Assembly: GCA_027604705.1 (NCBI GenBank)
Contig: JADHYV010000021.1
Span: 186,001 to 250,000 of the forward strand
Origin: Allomyces arbusculus
Lineage: Eukaryota; Blastocladiomycota; Blastocladiomycetes; Blastocladiales; Blastocladiaceae
Length of the DNA: 64,000 bases
Direction: 5' to 3'
How positions within the stretch are numbered: the stretch's first letter is position 1; every line of letters begins with the position of its first letter. This document shows, in pieces, positions 1-12,730 of this stretch. The position numbers were made by a program, and so were the translations under genes. The notes under the pieces were generated by a model that saw only the letters and a program-made list of their open reading frames with translations, was not told where the DNA came from and did not search any database.

Positions 1-2074
1 GAGCAAGATAAAGCTGTCGGTTGCTGCGGTCGAAAAGAGCGCGGCCAAGCGACAAACGGCTTCGACGGCCGGGATGTTGCCGGGAGGTGGTGCGGCAGCG
101 GCTGCCGGCAGCGTTACCGTACCCGCGATTGGCGGCCGGTCCGAGGACACGCCCGACCACGTGCTCTTCAGCGACCTGTACCGCGCCGCTGAAGTCGCAA
201 TTGCGCTCATCAACGGGCTCGAGGACGACGAGCGGCGCACGCACCGCGACGCGGGCAAAGGCGGTAAAGGGACCGGCGGCGCTGCGGGCGGCGCCCCCAC
301 GGCCACGGGCGTCGGCGTGAATGTTGCGGCGAGCGGCAACAAGACGAATCCGAACTCGCCCGTCCCGGTAGGCGCGACAGGCATGGGTTCGTCCAACACG
401 GGCACCGTGGGTGACGGCGAGAGCGACGCGGGTGAAACGAACCCGGAGCACACCCAAGCACTGCGAAACGAAGAGTTTCTGACGCGCGCGCGTGTGTTGC
501 GTATTCTCGAGGTCGGCTGCGAGCATTTGCGCGAGATTCGCACACGTGCGTTTGAAGTCTTCTCCTTTCTCGACGAGTGCATTGGGTCGAGCTTCAAGGG
601 CGAGATGGCGGCGATTAAGGACATGATCACGGTTGTCAAGCAGGCGATTGAGCTGGAGCTGCGGCTGCCAAACGCTCTCGTGATCAATGGGCAACAGTTC
701 CTAGTGGACTATGGCACCCTCACGTTTGACGCGGAGCTTCAGCCGCGGCCGGTGAGCCCCGTGGAGACATCGTGTACGTTGGGACTTTCAATGCGACCCG
801 GCGCGGCTTTGGGCTGACTCGTGCGTTTTTCCAGATGCCGACAAGTTCACGATCCAGCAGCTCAACAACTTGGTCGCTCATTTCCGCGTGATTGCCAAGG
901 ACGGTTTCTTGACGGCGCGGCACTTTGTCGATTTCCTCCGTCGCACGTCGACGCTCCCCGTACGCGTTGCCCTCGCTGCTGCGTCTTCAATTTCGTCTTG
1001 TGCCCCACCCACTCATGAGATCCAAATCGCCGATTTTAGAACGTGTACGATTACCTGCCCGACACACTCGTGGGTCACCCGGAGAGCTTTGCCAAGCTCG
1101 CACAGGCGCTCGACCCACATGACACAGGTTTCGTCTCGTGGAAAAAGTTCATCGTCTTTGCCGCGCTCGTGCTCCCGGCTCCGGTGAACCAGATCCACGA
1201 GCTGCACACGGCCCTCGTGCACCGTCCCGATGGTTTGATCGCGCACGACGAGTTCATGGCCATGAAACTCTGGTTCGAGACCGAGGATCTGACCGCGTCA
1301 CAACGGCTATTCAACCGCTCGTGCAAGACCAAACAGCTCTTTTTTGGTGAGTTCTGTTCTCCGTTTATGACTCATGGACGTGGTTGATCGAACACGTTTG
1401 CACAGATGCGTTTGCTGTTCCGCTCCAAGGCGCCGCGTCGACCGACCTCGTCCACGCGCGGCCCGGGACCGGTGGACTCTGTGCGGGCCAGCTTGCCGTC
1501 GAGTGGACCAACCCGAACGTGATGGACCTGCGCCGGTTCGCGTTCAGCTGCTGTGCCGACCCGGACCCGCTCATGGGCATGACCAAGGCGCTTCACCTCA
1601 CGGGCCATGTCGTCACGGCGAGTCAGGTCGCCGAGACGCTCGCGTTTGACGTGTTCAACGAGCCCATTTACCCCCTGGTACGGCCTTCCGTTTCCCCTTT
1701 CGCTGACGCACAGCGACGACTCACAGATGCCGCGGATCTAGTCGGTTATCGAACCCGTTCTCAGGAGCGCATCGGCGGCTGTCAATGGCCATACCGCCAG
1801 CTTGACGCCGACTGAGGCCGCGACCATGCTCGGGACGGCCATGGGGCTTGTTGGTGGGGTCGATAACCCGACTCGCACGCTCGTGACGTGCCAGCAGTTC
1901 AAGTATGAGGTGCGTGCAGTTTCATCGGGACTGGGTTGCTCACAACGTCAACTGACAACGGTGGTCGCTCTCCAGCCGCATCTCGTCCAGGGCGAGGGCA
2001 AGAAGGCGACGCCCAGCACGACGCAGCTGGCCAAGTCTACGGCAGGGATGGCACCGATGGCGAGCGCACTTTGA
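1..2074 (+). CDS. SPEF2: SPEF2-like axonemal protein, C-terminal part (5' truncated)
   Basis: The frame is open to the window edge, so the N-terminus is missing. I read six exons: <2-773, 835-959, 1040-1346, 1406-1677, 1742-1909 and 1976-2074. They join in phase and give about 580 residues ending at the TGA. Known family: SPEF2/CPC1 is a central-pair projection protein of motile flagella. What matches from memory of the family is the C-terminal order: a helical stretch starting LFSDLYRAAEVAIALING, then FTIQQLNNLVAHF, an EF-hand-like segment DPHDTGFVSWKKFIVF, and DGLIAHDEFMAMKLWF followed by a QLFFDAF-type segment. The linker around residues 75-135 is Gly/Thr/Asn rich. The gene implies a flagellated (zoospore) stage. 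It is convergent with the zinc transporter on the minus strand. Another EF-hand-like coiled-coil flagellar protein is possible. Confidence 0.72.
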
Positions 2075-2285
2075 TGGTTAAAGACTTGCGTGCACGGTTC
2101 AGGACGATGTGTGTTTGGACTTGAGATCGGTTGCGTGAGGGAAAAATCATCAATCGGTCGATTTGGTTTTGAAGGTGTGCCACTGTCGCCTTGCTCCATG
2201 GAGCGAGAACCCGAAGATCAATGATTTCAGAGCGAGTGATATATATATTTACATGAATATGGATGAGGAGACCGCAACAAATAAT

Positions 2286-4091
2286 CTACTTGCAGCACAA
2301 CTGCTTCTCGCACGCGGTCGGGCACTTGAACTGGCACCCGAGCAGCGGCGCGCCGTCCTCTGTGGCAGAATCGCACGGCGTCAAGTCGCCGCTGCTGCGC
2401 GACACGGCATCCTCGGGCACGAATTCCGGCTGAATCGTCGTCGAATGGCACCCAAACGAGTGCAGCACTTGCTTGATGCGCGTCGCGACCACGCCGTAAT
2501 GCTCGTCGAGTCGGCTCACTGACCGCACAGCCACGTGAACGGTCGCGACCAGCTTGGCGTCGGCCAGCTCCCAAACGTGGAGCTCGTGCACGCTCACGAC
2601 ACCGTCGACATCTGTGAGCGCCGTGCGCACCGAATCGAGGTCAATGTAGGTCGGGGCGACTTGCAAGAGCACGCCCGCGGACCGGCGCACAAGCGGGATC
2701 GTCGAAAAGAGGATCAGTGCCGTGATGATGAGCGAGACGAGGGGATCGACGTAAAGGACCCATCGCGGCAAGTCGGTGCCGTCCGGTCCGTTCCCGAGAC
2801 CCCATGCGAGTGCGGCGGAGATGATCACGGCCACGGAGCCGAGCGCGTCGCCGAGAACGTGCAGGAACACGCCGTGCATGTTCATGTTGCCATGTTCATG
2901 ACCGTGGTCATGATCGTGATCATGGTGGTGGTGGTGGTGATGGTGCTCGTGGCCCGACTCAAGATCCGAGTCGCTGATGCAGTCCGCCTGCGCAGGTGCA
3001 GCGGGTTCAATCGAGAGCGACGCCGATCGTGGCGAGCTATGCTCGTGGATTGACGGTGTTGGGTCAATCGTCACAACGGGACCGTAGCGCGTCACTTGCA
3101 CCCCGCCGCTGGGGCTAGTCGGCCGTGTCGTGCCAGCGAGATCGACCCCGGACGGGGTGGAGAGTGTTCGGTTCGCGACGCGCGGCGACGTGGAGAGAAG
3201 CGGTTCCTTGGGCGCGGCAGGGCTCGCGGTTTTGTGCTGGTCATAGTGATGGCTGTGGCTGTGACCGAGCGAATGACCGTGCGAATGACCGTGGCCGTGC
3301 GAGTGCCCGTGGCCGTGCGCATGAGCGTGTTCTACGTGAGCGCAACCAAAACACAGAGTCTTGTTAGAAAATGACATGCGGGAATCGTCGTAAAATATGC
3401 GGTCGTCGTACCGTGGAACAAGAACAGGCCAACGATGTTCACGCCGAGGCCCGCACAACCGACGAACAGGACTTGACGCGGGTTTTCGATCGCTAGAAAG
3501 CCGTGTCAAGCAGTCAGACCATGGCCTGCTGTCCTCAAAACCCAAATCAGGGCCAGCGGTCAAATTCGGTCAAGCGCACCTCGGGGCGACAAGAGACGAT
3601 CAATCACCTCCATGACTATGCTGAAGCAAAGCGCCAGGAGGAAGACACCGTTGAAGAGAGCGCCGACGATTTCCGCGCGCTGCCAGCCGTACGAGAAATT
3701 GGCGCTGTAGACGGTCTTCTTGGCTAGCTAATTGCCAACAACCGACAAGCGGTTAGCATCGCCTTGCAGTTCATTAGTACGGCACAGAGTACGAATCGCA
3801 ACTGACTCTGATGGCGTAAATGGCCACAACGAGGGACAGCGCATCGCTGAGCATGTGGAATGCATCGGCGACAAGCGCGACTGAGCCCGTCAAGTGGCCC
3901 ACGACAAGTTGGACGACGCAAAAAGTCGCGGTCATGGCCAGCATGCAGGAAATGCGGCCCGTGCGCGAACGAAGCCGGGCCCACATGGATTTGATCGATT
4001 GTTCGTGGTCGTGATCATGCAAGTTGGTCGAATCTGGCAGGCCGGCCGCCGATGCTGGTAACCCAGTCAACGGTGCGTGTGTGCTCTCCAT
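2286..4091 (-). CDS. ZRC1: CDF-family zinc/cation transporter (ZRC1/ZnT-like)
   Basis: Four exons on the minus strand (4091-3807, 3727-3580, 3492-3412, 3331-2286) join in phase to about 519 aa. Known family: CDF transporters exchange Zn2+ (or Co2+) for protons at the vacuole or other endomembranes. Seen: TM1-TM2 with the metal site HMLSD (VADAFHMLSDALSLVVA), YGWQRAEIVGALFNGVFLLAL (TM3), VLFVGCAGLGVNIVGLFLFH (TM4), a long His-rich cytosolic loop with two clusters (HAHGHGHSHGH type and HHHHHHHHDHDHDHGHEH type), then HVLGDALGSVAVIISAAL (TM5 with the second HxxxD site), TM6, and a C-terminal ferredoxin-like domain containing DGVVSVHELHVWELAD. Start chosen at the ATG at 4091 because it just precedes TM1; the frame stays open upstream but shows no conserved sequence. 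The loop between His clusters is unusually long and Ser/Pro rich. Confidence 0.9.
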
Positions 4092-4759
4092 GTTGCGGAC
4101 AGTGCAAAGCGTGAAGATAGTGTCGTGTTCGTGACGATGCCGGCGTCGACCTTGGACTCTGTCGTCGTTGTTGAGTTGATGCAATGTTGAGAGTCGGCAA
4201 TCCGGGTCGGTGCTCCTCTTGTACCTCGGATGGCTGAGAGCTCCATTCTCGTCAATGACGTCTCCTCGCTTGCACTCGGTGGCGACTGGACGGTTGGAAA
4301 CGGTTCGGCGGCGCAGCGTGGGCAATTCGGCACGGTTCGGTGCGGTTGGAGAGCGGTTGGTGCGGCTGGAGTGTGTCGCCTCTGTTACTGGGGACCTCGT
4401 CGGCGCGAAGGGGTACCCCTGTGCCAGATGCGAGCAGACGTGACGGTCACCAAGCGTCACCACACAGCCGTTTTTTATCGGATTCGACCGCATGCCATTC
4501 CCACGCTTTGGAGAGGGCCCAACTTTCTCCTTGTCAAGCTTGATCAAATTTCTGACGGCTCCGCTCGTTGAACCAAAATCAGCAACCAAGGCCGTGCCGC
4601 CGTTCGCAGCTCGCGCTCGCGGTGGAAGACTTACCTACCAGTGCTGGCGGAGCAGGCGGCGGAGCAGGCAGCGACGCGACCAAATGTGATCGGCAGCTGA
4701 TGGCGCAGGAAAGCAGTACTTCCACATCATTTCATTTCATTCCAAGTCACGTCCGGCTT
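4092..4759. other. Intergenic between zinc transporter and CC2D2A
   Basis: 668 bp between the start of the zinc transporter and the stop of CC2D2A, both on the minus strand. It should hold the transporter promoter and the CC2D2A 3' flank. Short open frames on both strands show no recognisable protein. No repeat or RNA gene was seen. Confidence 0.5.
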
Positions 4760-7700
4760 CTAAGAAGGCCCTGACAGTCCTAGTCCACCAGGCACGAACG
4801 CGCTCGCCACGACAGATCCCAACGCCGGCGGTCGCAACTGCAGGTCCGACGCGCCGCCGCTCGCGTCAATGCCCAGCACCGGCTCCCCCGCGCGGGATGC
4901 GGGCCGCGCCGTTCCCGCGCGTGACCCGCTCGCCGCCAACGAGTTCTGCACCGTTGCAACGGCGAGCGCCGCGTTCATGGCCGCGGCCATGCGCGACGAT
5001 GCGTACCGCGCGCGCGTCAGGCACGCGAGATAGACCCAGACGCTCACGATCCCGTTGCAGTACCCGACGCACCGCACGGCGACGGCAAGTTCGGCCGACG
5101 CGTCCTCGACCTCCCAGAACCGTGTGGAGTGAATCGCGTCAACGATTGTGTCCTCGTCGGTGAACGCAAAGTGCAGCGGGAAGGCCGCCAGGTGCTGCAT
5201 CGTGCCCATCTTGTGCAGCTCGGCCAGGTACTCGTTCTGCATGCGAAGGCGGTCGGCCGGGTCGATGGTTGTCATGCGCGACTTGCCCGCATCTGACGGC
5301 TGCCGAGAATGCCGCCTGGTGCCAGGGGCACCCGGTGTAGCGTAAGGGTTGGCCGAAAAGATGGCTGTGCCGCCAGCGTCAGTCACGTCGAGCATGGGTG
5401 GATCGAGTTCGATGGTCGCGACGAGGCTCTGGAGCACGCGGCACAGGAGCCGGTTCCACCGGGTAGGCTGTCGCCGCGCGGCCTCGACCTGTTGCATGAT
5501 ACGCCCTTCGAGTCGCTTCTCGAGCGTGCGGACCGACCGCGACGGGATCGGCGTGTATACGAGCAACGCAGGTTGGACCGACGCAAAGTATGTCGGGCGA
5601 GGGTAAAGACCTCGAATCGGCTTGGTCGGTGCCGAGCTGTTCGTATTCGCTGTTTTCCTTGCCCGACCATTTTCCGGCTCCGATGATGGTGCTGGTTGGA
5701 AGAACGGTCGCCAATCGCGCGAATCTTCGAGGTCGAACCGCAACAGCGCAACCACGTCCTGTGCCTGCGTGTTGAGCCAAACATTGTCAGGCCCAATCAC
5801 GCAACCGACGAGCGACAGTCCGTAAACGTGCGCCCGCGCCGATCGCAGCGCATACGTCTTGGCTGACATGGGCTGCACAAACACGGGGTCCGGCGGCCCA
5901 TCCACATACACGTCGTCTCTGTCCATGGACGGCGGGAAATACATGACATGCGCCGTGGGCCCCTCCGGGATCGCCGATCCAAGCACGAGGTACGCGTCGA
6001 GCCCGAGGTGGAGCAAGTAATTTACGAGCAACAGCGCGTGTTCCATACCGTCGCCAGCGCCGAGCGCGAGAAAATGATCGCAGGTGCCCCACAAGTGCAC
6101 GCCGGACGCGATCGAGAGCCGGTCGCTCAGGGTCGGAATCAGCGAGACAAAATGCGCGGCCTGGTCGGCGGTCGTGATCCCGGGCGGTGGGGCCAGCGCG
6201 CGCAGGAAGCGGCACACGTGCACGAGACTGCCGTTCAGATCGGTCACGACGGCGAGAGCGAACCGAGAATGCGTTGGGTCTGAGACCATGCCGCTGCGCG
6301 GCAAGTACCGCAGCCACCGTTTCGTGTATGCGAGCAGCGACTCGTCCTCGATCGACGGCACGTCGTCCAACTGCCGGAGCCGCGGGCCCAGCGCAAATGC
6401 TGGGTCGAGGAGCAGGAACAGCTCGAGCGCCGGCGGCTCGTCGATTCCCTTGCGCGTGGCCGCGAATCCGTTGAGGTGGTCGGGTAACTCGATCGGGAAC
6501 CGGCCCATAATGCGCCCCTGCTCGCACAGGACGACAAACGGCACGCGAATGCACCCAATCCACCGTGCCTCCATGACGACAAACGCGCCGCGGTCGCGCA
6601 GCCGGTCGTCCTCGAGCATGTCGACCGTTTGCTCGTCAAAGATGTTGATGTGGACCATGCCGTTCGGGAGCGAGTCGACGTTGTGGATCGTCGTCGGCAG
6701 CGTGAGCGTCGAGTTCCACTCTGGGTGCGGGCCTTCGGCCGTGGCCGTGCGGGCCTTGGTGCGTTGGAACTCGGCCTGCACAAACAGGTATGCCGGGTCC
6801 GTGGCCGCTGCCTCGTCTCCACTGTCGGCGGCTGCCGCACTTGGCGATGACGGTCGCGACATACCCACGCGCACACGGCTCGGGAGATAGTACCCCTTGC
6901 GCACTTGGACGACAATGTCGTACTCGCCCGACGCGTTGCTGTCGAGCGAGACGCGCTTTGGCTCGCGTTTGATGGGCCGCAGGGGCCGGCGCGGACGCAC
7001 GAGTTCCTCCCAGAGGTTGATATCCTGCTCCTCGTGCGGCAGCTTGACTTCGCGCACGAAATCGTCGTGGTGCTGCTCGCGCGCAAGCGCCCCCGACATT
7101 TGCAGTTGCCGGATCTGGATGCGGCGCGCGAGCGCGGCAAACTTGCCCATGCCGAGATCGTTGCGGCTCTCGAGCAGCGCCTTGAGCTCCTATTCGGCCA
7201 AGAAACAATTAGCTGTCAACTCGTGGGCGGGAGGACGACCATGAATGGAGTAACACGGACCCGAGATTGCGGCTGCGCCTCTTGAAACTGGTACCGCATC
7301 ACCTCCGCGTCGAGCGGGACTGGCGAATTGGCGACAATCTGCTTCTGGAACCGCTTGGCAAGCAGCTCGTGCCGCCTCGCGTCCACGACCGACGGCACCG
7401 GCAGCATTTCGATAGCCGGTAACACTTCGACATGCGTGGCCGGGAGCACGACCATGTGCGCGTCCTTGACGAGCTCGTGGACCTGCTTGGCGAGCAAATG
7501 ATCGGTCGGGACCTTGACCGACTTGGCACATGCGACGGCTGCGTGCGGGTCGAGCGTCAGCGGGTTCGGCAGCGCGCGGACGGATGGCGGAATCGCTTGC
7601 GCGGAAGGAGCGAGTGGAATGCTCGGTGGGAGCTGATCCCACACGAGCTGGTACTGGATCGCGCCCTGGATCGCACCGTCGTCGGAGGCGAATTGTATCC

Positions 7701-10280
7701 TGTGGAAACCCTCTTGATGCGTCGAATATACGACTGGCACCAGGATGCGAGCAATCAGACGGTCGTTGAAGAGTCCCTGCGCAGCAAACACGGTAAGCAA
7801 TGCATCCAAGCATCGGGAAAGGCGAGATGCCCAAACGCACCCGTTCCGTGAGCACCACCGTCAAGTGCGACAGCTGGTCCGTGTCGAGCATAATGTCGAA
7901 CGTCTGGTTGAGCACGACGGCCATGTTCTCGGGGACGATCCCGACCTCCTCGACCGTTGTCACAGGCACATCGTCGACAGCGACCGTGAACGCAAACGTG
8001 GCGGCCTCGAGCTTGACGCGCCGCGCCTGCTCGGCCACGGGACAGTCGCCCGTGAAAGTGATAGGCATTTGCGGCGTGAATCGAAACTGCAAGCCCGACG
8101 GCAAATACGTCTGCGCCGGATGGTACGGCGGCAGTTTCGAGCAAGGCATACTGGCCGACTCGGCGTCTGGGTCAAGGACACGCAGCAGCGACTGTTCCGT
8201 CATCGAGAGAAACGACCACTCGTCGACCTCGCGTTGCACGTCGCGCTCCTCGGTCTCCATGACAACCGACCAATCGTTGCCACCGCCCGCGCGATGAGTG
8301 CTTGCTATTCCACCTGGAGCCGTCGACGACGCAAACGACTCGTCGGGCGCAACAATTCGGTCATTATCGAGCGCCACATCGTACCCGACGAGCATGTTGG
8401 CCGTACTGGTAAATTTTTGCGCCTTGCGCACGGCCGCGAGCTGCTCCCACAACTCGACGATCCGGTCCTCGATCCGTCCGAGGTCCGACACGAGCGTGTG
8501 GCGCTCACGGCGCAACCGAGGCACTTCGGCCAATTGCGCACAAAGCTCGTGAATGCTTGCGAGCAGCGTGAGAATGTACTCGCGGTCTTGGCCGGCAATA
8601 AACGCGAGCTGCGCCGACGGATCCTCGTTGGGCACGGCCGCCTGCCAGACAGGCGAGTCCGTGTCAGGCCGTTCGGTCATCAAGTTCTGCAGCGCGCGCT
8701 TGCCGCGACGGTACGCGCTGATAGTCGCGTGGATGCGCGCCGTCAGGTACTCAAACTGGCCGCTTGCACGGCGCTCCTGGTGCAGAACCACGGCGTTGGC
8801 CAGCGCCGCGGAGAGCCGGTTCTCCTCGATCATGAGCGGATGGTCGTGGAAGACGACGTGGAAGAGCTTGAGCCGGAGTCGCCGGTAGGTCGGGTCCGTG
8901 ATTCGCTTGGCTGGGCGTGTTGTCGTCAAGAGAGATGAAGAGGTGAGCGGGCAAGGGTGCACGGTGCGGTCGTAACGGATGGGGAAGTCGTGCGGGAAGA
9001 GATGCGGCGACGACCCGACGGTCACGTCGGAGCCGATTGAATCGGGCTGCAACCACCGTTGCTCGAAGAGAGCTTGATTTTCGAGCGAGAGCGGCGGATA
9101 CGACGGTACGACTTCGCCACGGTCGGCCATTTCCTGTAAATGCCGGTAGACCATGCTGCCAATCGTTGTCGGGTACTGAACGACCGGATCCTCATCCTTG
9201 GTCTCGCACCACATCGGAAAGGGCAGCGGCACAGCCTCGGACACGAGCGACACGACCGACCCGCCATAGTCGCTGAGCGACGCAAGCAACGTCTCAAACT
9301 CGTCGACAGGCAAATCGAGGGTGGCCGACTTGGGCGTGGCTAAACCCTTGGTCGACAGGCTCGCCAAGCCTTTGCCCAACGGCCCACTCTGGTCAGGACG
9401 AGACGTGACCGAGCCGTCCGTGAACTTGCGGCGGCGGTGCTCGCTCAGCGACACGTTGAGCAAGTCTCCGTGGCGCTGCAAATCGGGTGACGCGTCGCTG
9501 CCCGAGGGAGTCGGAACCGTGGAGGGCAGCTCGTTGGCGCGGTTGCCAAGCTGGAAGAGCGCTTGCGACTGCGAACCGAAATCGACGCAACTCGTGAGTC
9601 GCATCCGGTGGCGAAGGAGCGGAACAGCGCGGACGTACTTGCATGAGAGGATCCGTTCTGTGTCCTGCTTTGGAAACAAGCCGGTTCAAGGACGGGCTGT
9701 TGACAAGCCCGCTGTTGACTGGTCGTTCTGGAATCACAGCCTCCTCCTAGACGTGGCCAAAGAGGAGATGATAGAGAGCAATGAGCACATTCGTAACGTC
9801 CATGCAACCACGTCCGAATCAAGAATTCGTTGACCACACCTCATCCTGCACAGACAACGTCGGCGCAATCGCCGCCGTGGTCTGCGCCTGGCTACTGGCC
9901 CGCCGGTTGCGCAGCGACTGCATGGGTCGCGAACCACCTGATCCCATCAGGCTCGACGGCCCCAAAGACGCCCCGCTCGCGTACGGCCCGGCGAGCACGC
10001 TTAGCTCAATGGCCGACGTCCGACGTGACAGCGCAGCCTTCAGTTCCTGTTCATTGCCAGCATCGGCATCTCGAGGGCCAGATTTGACCGCTTGCAGAGC
10101 TTGGATGCGTTGCCGCGCGCGCTCGAGGGCACGGTGACCGCCTGCTGGTGCAGAAGACGGTCCGCTGGCATGCTGGCTTGTGTTGCTCCCGGCTCGACTG
10201 CTGCCAGCCGACTGAGTGGACCGGAACGAGGCGAGAAGGTCGTTATCGTCTTGCGCCGGGTTGGTTGAATTGGTGCTCAT
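4760..10280 (-). CDS. CC2D2A: CC2D2A/MKS6 ciliary transition-zone protein
   Basis: Four exons (10280-9840, 9664-7841, 7776-7240, 7189-4760) join in phase to about 1,743 aa, similar in size to animal CC2D2A (about 1,600). Known family: CC2D2A belongs to the MKS complex that gates the base of cilia and flagella. Seen: a Ser/Ala-rich N-terminal region, a central coiled-coil with Glu/Arg-rich helices, a C2-like segment (YDIVVQVRKGYYLP, near 6,900), and a C-terminal transglutaminase-like region. That last region carries the family signatures HLWGTCDHFLALGAGDG.EHALLLVNYLL, GSAIPEGPTAHV and LVGCVIGPDNVWLNTQ. The ATG at 10280 is the first good start in the N-terminal exon; another in-frame Met lies at 10355. 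The first intron junction is the least certain. Together with SPEF2 nearby it indicates a ciliated organism. Confidence 0.88.
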
Positions 10281-10679
10281 TTGTTCAGCTTGCGGGTTGC
10301 TCGATCCTCCGTGATGGTCAGCTCCGGTCAGCTCGATTGTTCGAGCAAGTCCCAAGCTGTCGCGATCACGTGTGTGATTAAAAATGTTTTGTTGGCGGCG
10401 TTACGTAATTTCATTTTCCTGCCAAAATGAACTTTGTGGACCAGCCGCTCCTGCTGCACCCGAACCGGCAGAGCGACTGGTCACCATCCGCCTCTTTCGC
10501 GCGCCCCGCATCATGGCTCCAACACGATAGTTTGCAACGGCCGCATCTCTCCTCTCCGTCAACTTGCTGCAGCTCGCCCGAGTCGTGCCTGCCCCAGCTG
10601 TATTTCGCGCGTGTCCGCCTTCGACTTGAACCTCCTCGTGTATTTGTTCAACTTTGCAACCGTGTATCGACTATCAACC
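10281..10679. promoter_or_regulatory. Divergent intergenic region, CC2D2A / TMLH
   Basis: About 400 bp separates the start of CC2D2A (-) from the start of the trimethyllysine dioxygenase (+), so it must contain both promoters. No clear TATA box or other named site was seen. Confidence 0.4.
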
Positions 10680-12557
10680 ATGCACTCCATTGCCCGCACG
10701 CTCATCACGTCGGTCGCGCGCCGCGCCGTCACACTCTGCGCTCGCGAAGCAGCCGCGCAGCCGAGCGCACGTTTCTTGGCCACGGCTGCCACCGGCGCCA
10801 CGAAATTCACGACAGTTCAAGTCCCTATCGGCAAGGAATCGGTGACCATGTGCGTGTTGGAGCCCATCGGCGCGTTTCTACCCGCGAACCCATTGCTCAC
10901 TTGGCAAATGAGTTCAGGCACTCGATTTGGCTGCGCGACCATTGCCGGTGTCCAGCGTGCTGGCACCCAGTCACGAAGCAGCGACTTGTCGAGACGCAGA
11001 CGGTGCGCACTCATTCTGACAGTTTTACGGAGCCTGCGACGCGTCTATTGATGGTTATCCTCTTGCCCCTGATCCGACCACAGATTCCCAAGGACCTGGC
11101 GGCTACGGACGTAAAGCAGACCGATGCGCAAGTGCAGATCACTTGTACGGTCAAACGCGCGTTTTTTTCTCCATGGTCCCGTTGACGCTCATCTCACTCA
11201 ACAGGGAAGGATGGGCACGTCTCGACGTTCGACAAGACGTGGCTCAAAGACCACGCCTACGGCAAAACGGCACAGTTCCGGGACCTCGAGGAGACCTATG
11301 AGCTGGCGCTTTGGGGCTCGGAAATTGCCCAAAATCCGCCGTCGGTGCAATACGACGAGGTACCGTTTCATTCGTCCTTGCTGGGGGGGGGGGGGGGGTT
11401 TTGTTGAAAATACAGCAAGTTAACCTTTTCCCCTTAAACCTTAACCAAAGGTGAAGGNNNNNNNNNNCACCGTGGTGTGCTTTTGTGGTGGGGGGTGGGG
11501 TTCTCTAACTCCCCCCCCCCCCCGGGGCGCGCGCACCGCTCTCTGGTCCCTGCTCGTGGGGGGGGGGGGGGGGGGGGGGGCGGCGTTTGGTGCACTTGCA
11601 GCATCTGACCCTTTTCGCCTTCTCGCTGTACCTCAGGTGATGGACCCGTCCAACGCCGGTCTTCGCAAGTGGCTCGAAAACATTGTACGGCATCCGTCTT
11701 CCTTTGCCGCTGTGCGGACGTGGTCGCTGACGCGAAACCGCAACCCTACACACCAGGCCATCCACGGCTTCTCGTTCGTCAAGGGCGTCCCGGCATCCGT
11801 GGAAAAGTCCAAGGAGCTCGTCAAGCGCATTACGTTCATTCGCGAGTCGCACTATGGCGGCTATTGGGACTTCACGCCCAACCTCGAGCACGGCGACACG
11901 GCCTACACGTCGCTCGCTCTGCCCGCGCACACGGACACGACCTACTTCACTGATCCGGTCGGGTGCGCATCCTCTCCTCCCCATTTCCCTCGCCCGATCG
12001 CACATGTTGCTCACTCAAGCGATTTCCACTAACCTAGCCTGCAAATGTTCCACCTGCTTGAGCACCGGGGCACGGGCGGCGAGTCCCTCCTCGTCGACGG
12101 GTTCAAGGTCGCCGACGAGCTCCGCCGCCTGCACCCAGACGCCTATGCGACGCTCTCTACGATCAAGGTCGCGGCACACTGTGCGGGCGACGCCGACACC
12201 TACATCTACCCACATCCGCGGTACCATGCATTGCTCAACCACGACGAGCGCGGCAACCTCGTGCAGATCCGGTACAACAACAACGACCGGTCGGTCTTGA
12301 ACCACTTGAGCTTCGACCAAGTCACGGCCTACTACGACGCTTTGCAAAAGTGGCAGGACATCGCGCACGAACGCAAGGACCTCGAATACTGGTTCCCGCT
12401 CGGACCCGGCACGGTCGTGATTTTCGACAATTGGCGTGTGATGCATGCGCGTGCGGCGTTTACGGGGTATCGCCGGTTGACGGGGTGCTATGTGAATGGC
12501 GACGATTGGCGCAGTCGGTTGCGCACGGTCGCGGGCGTGAACCGGAAAATGTGCTAA
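10680..12557 (+). CDS. TMLHE: Trimethyllysine dioxygenase (carnitine biosynthesis)
   Basis: Known family: Fe(II)/2-oxoglutarate enzyme hydroxylating N6-trimethyllysine, the first step of carnitine synthesis, usually mitochondrial. The N-terminus is Arg/Ala/Ser rich with few acids (MHSIARTLITSVARRAVT), a plausible mitochondrial presequence. After short introns come the Cys/His zinc-binding N-terminal domain (WLRDHCRCPACWHPVTKQR), a KDGHVSTFDKTWLKDHAYG segment, and the jelly-roll core. The core has HTDTTYFTDP (first Fe-binding His and Asp), LIxRYNNNDR and a C-terminal DNWRVMHARAAFTGYRRL segment supplying the second His and the 2OG-binding Arg. At least six introns are needed. The intron after the SVQYDE residues (about 11359-11636) contains the assembly gap. 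It is convergent with the F-box gene, 173 bp away. Gamma-butyrobetaine dioxygenase is the close alternative; the GYRRLTGCYVN end favours TMLH. Confidence 0.85.
11383..11582. repeat. Poly-G/poly-C tracts flanking a 10-N assembly gap
   Basis: Within an intron of the dioxygenase gene there is a run of about 16 G near 11383, ten N at 11458-11467, a run of about 15 C near 11510, and about 20 G near 11561. The short stretch just before the gap (11400-11456) is much richer in A/T than its surroundings. The true length and sequence of the gap are unknown. Confidence 0.9.
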
Positions 12558-12730
12558 GTGGTCGGTTGGTCGCGGATGAATGGGGTGAGCGCGGTGGTGC
12601 GCTTTGTGATTGCAGACTCGCGCGGAATAAGAATGGTTACCTGAGCTGTGGCGGCCCCTTGAGTGGTCACAAAAAGAACGGATTGAATTGATGAACAGGA
12701 CGGCTAAGAGCAACTACCTATCGTACAAAA

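Noticed and set aside
4092-4589. N-terminal extension of the zinc transporter
   Set aside because: The frame is open but lacks conserved sequence, and CDF proteins of this type begin shortly before TM1, where the ATG at 4091 sits.
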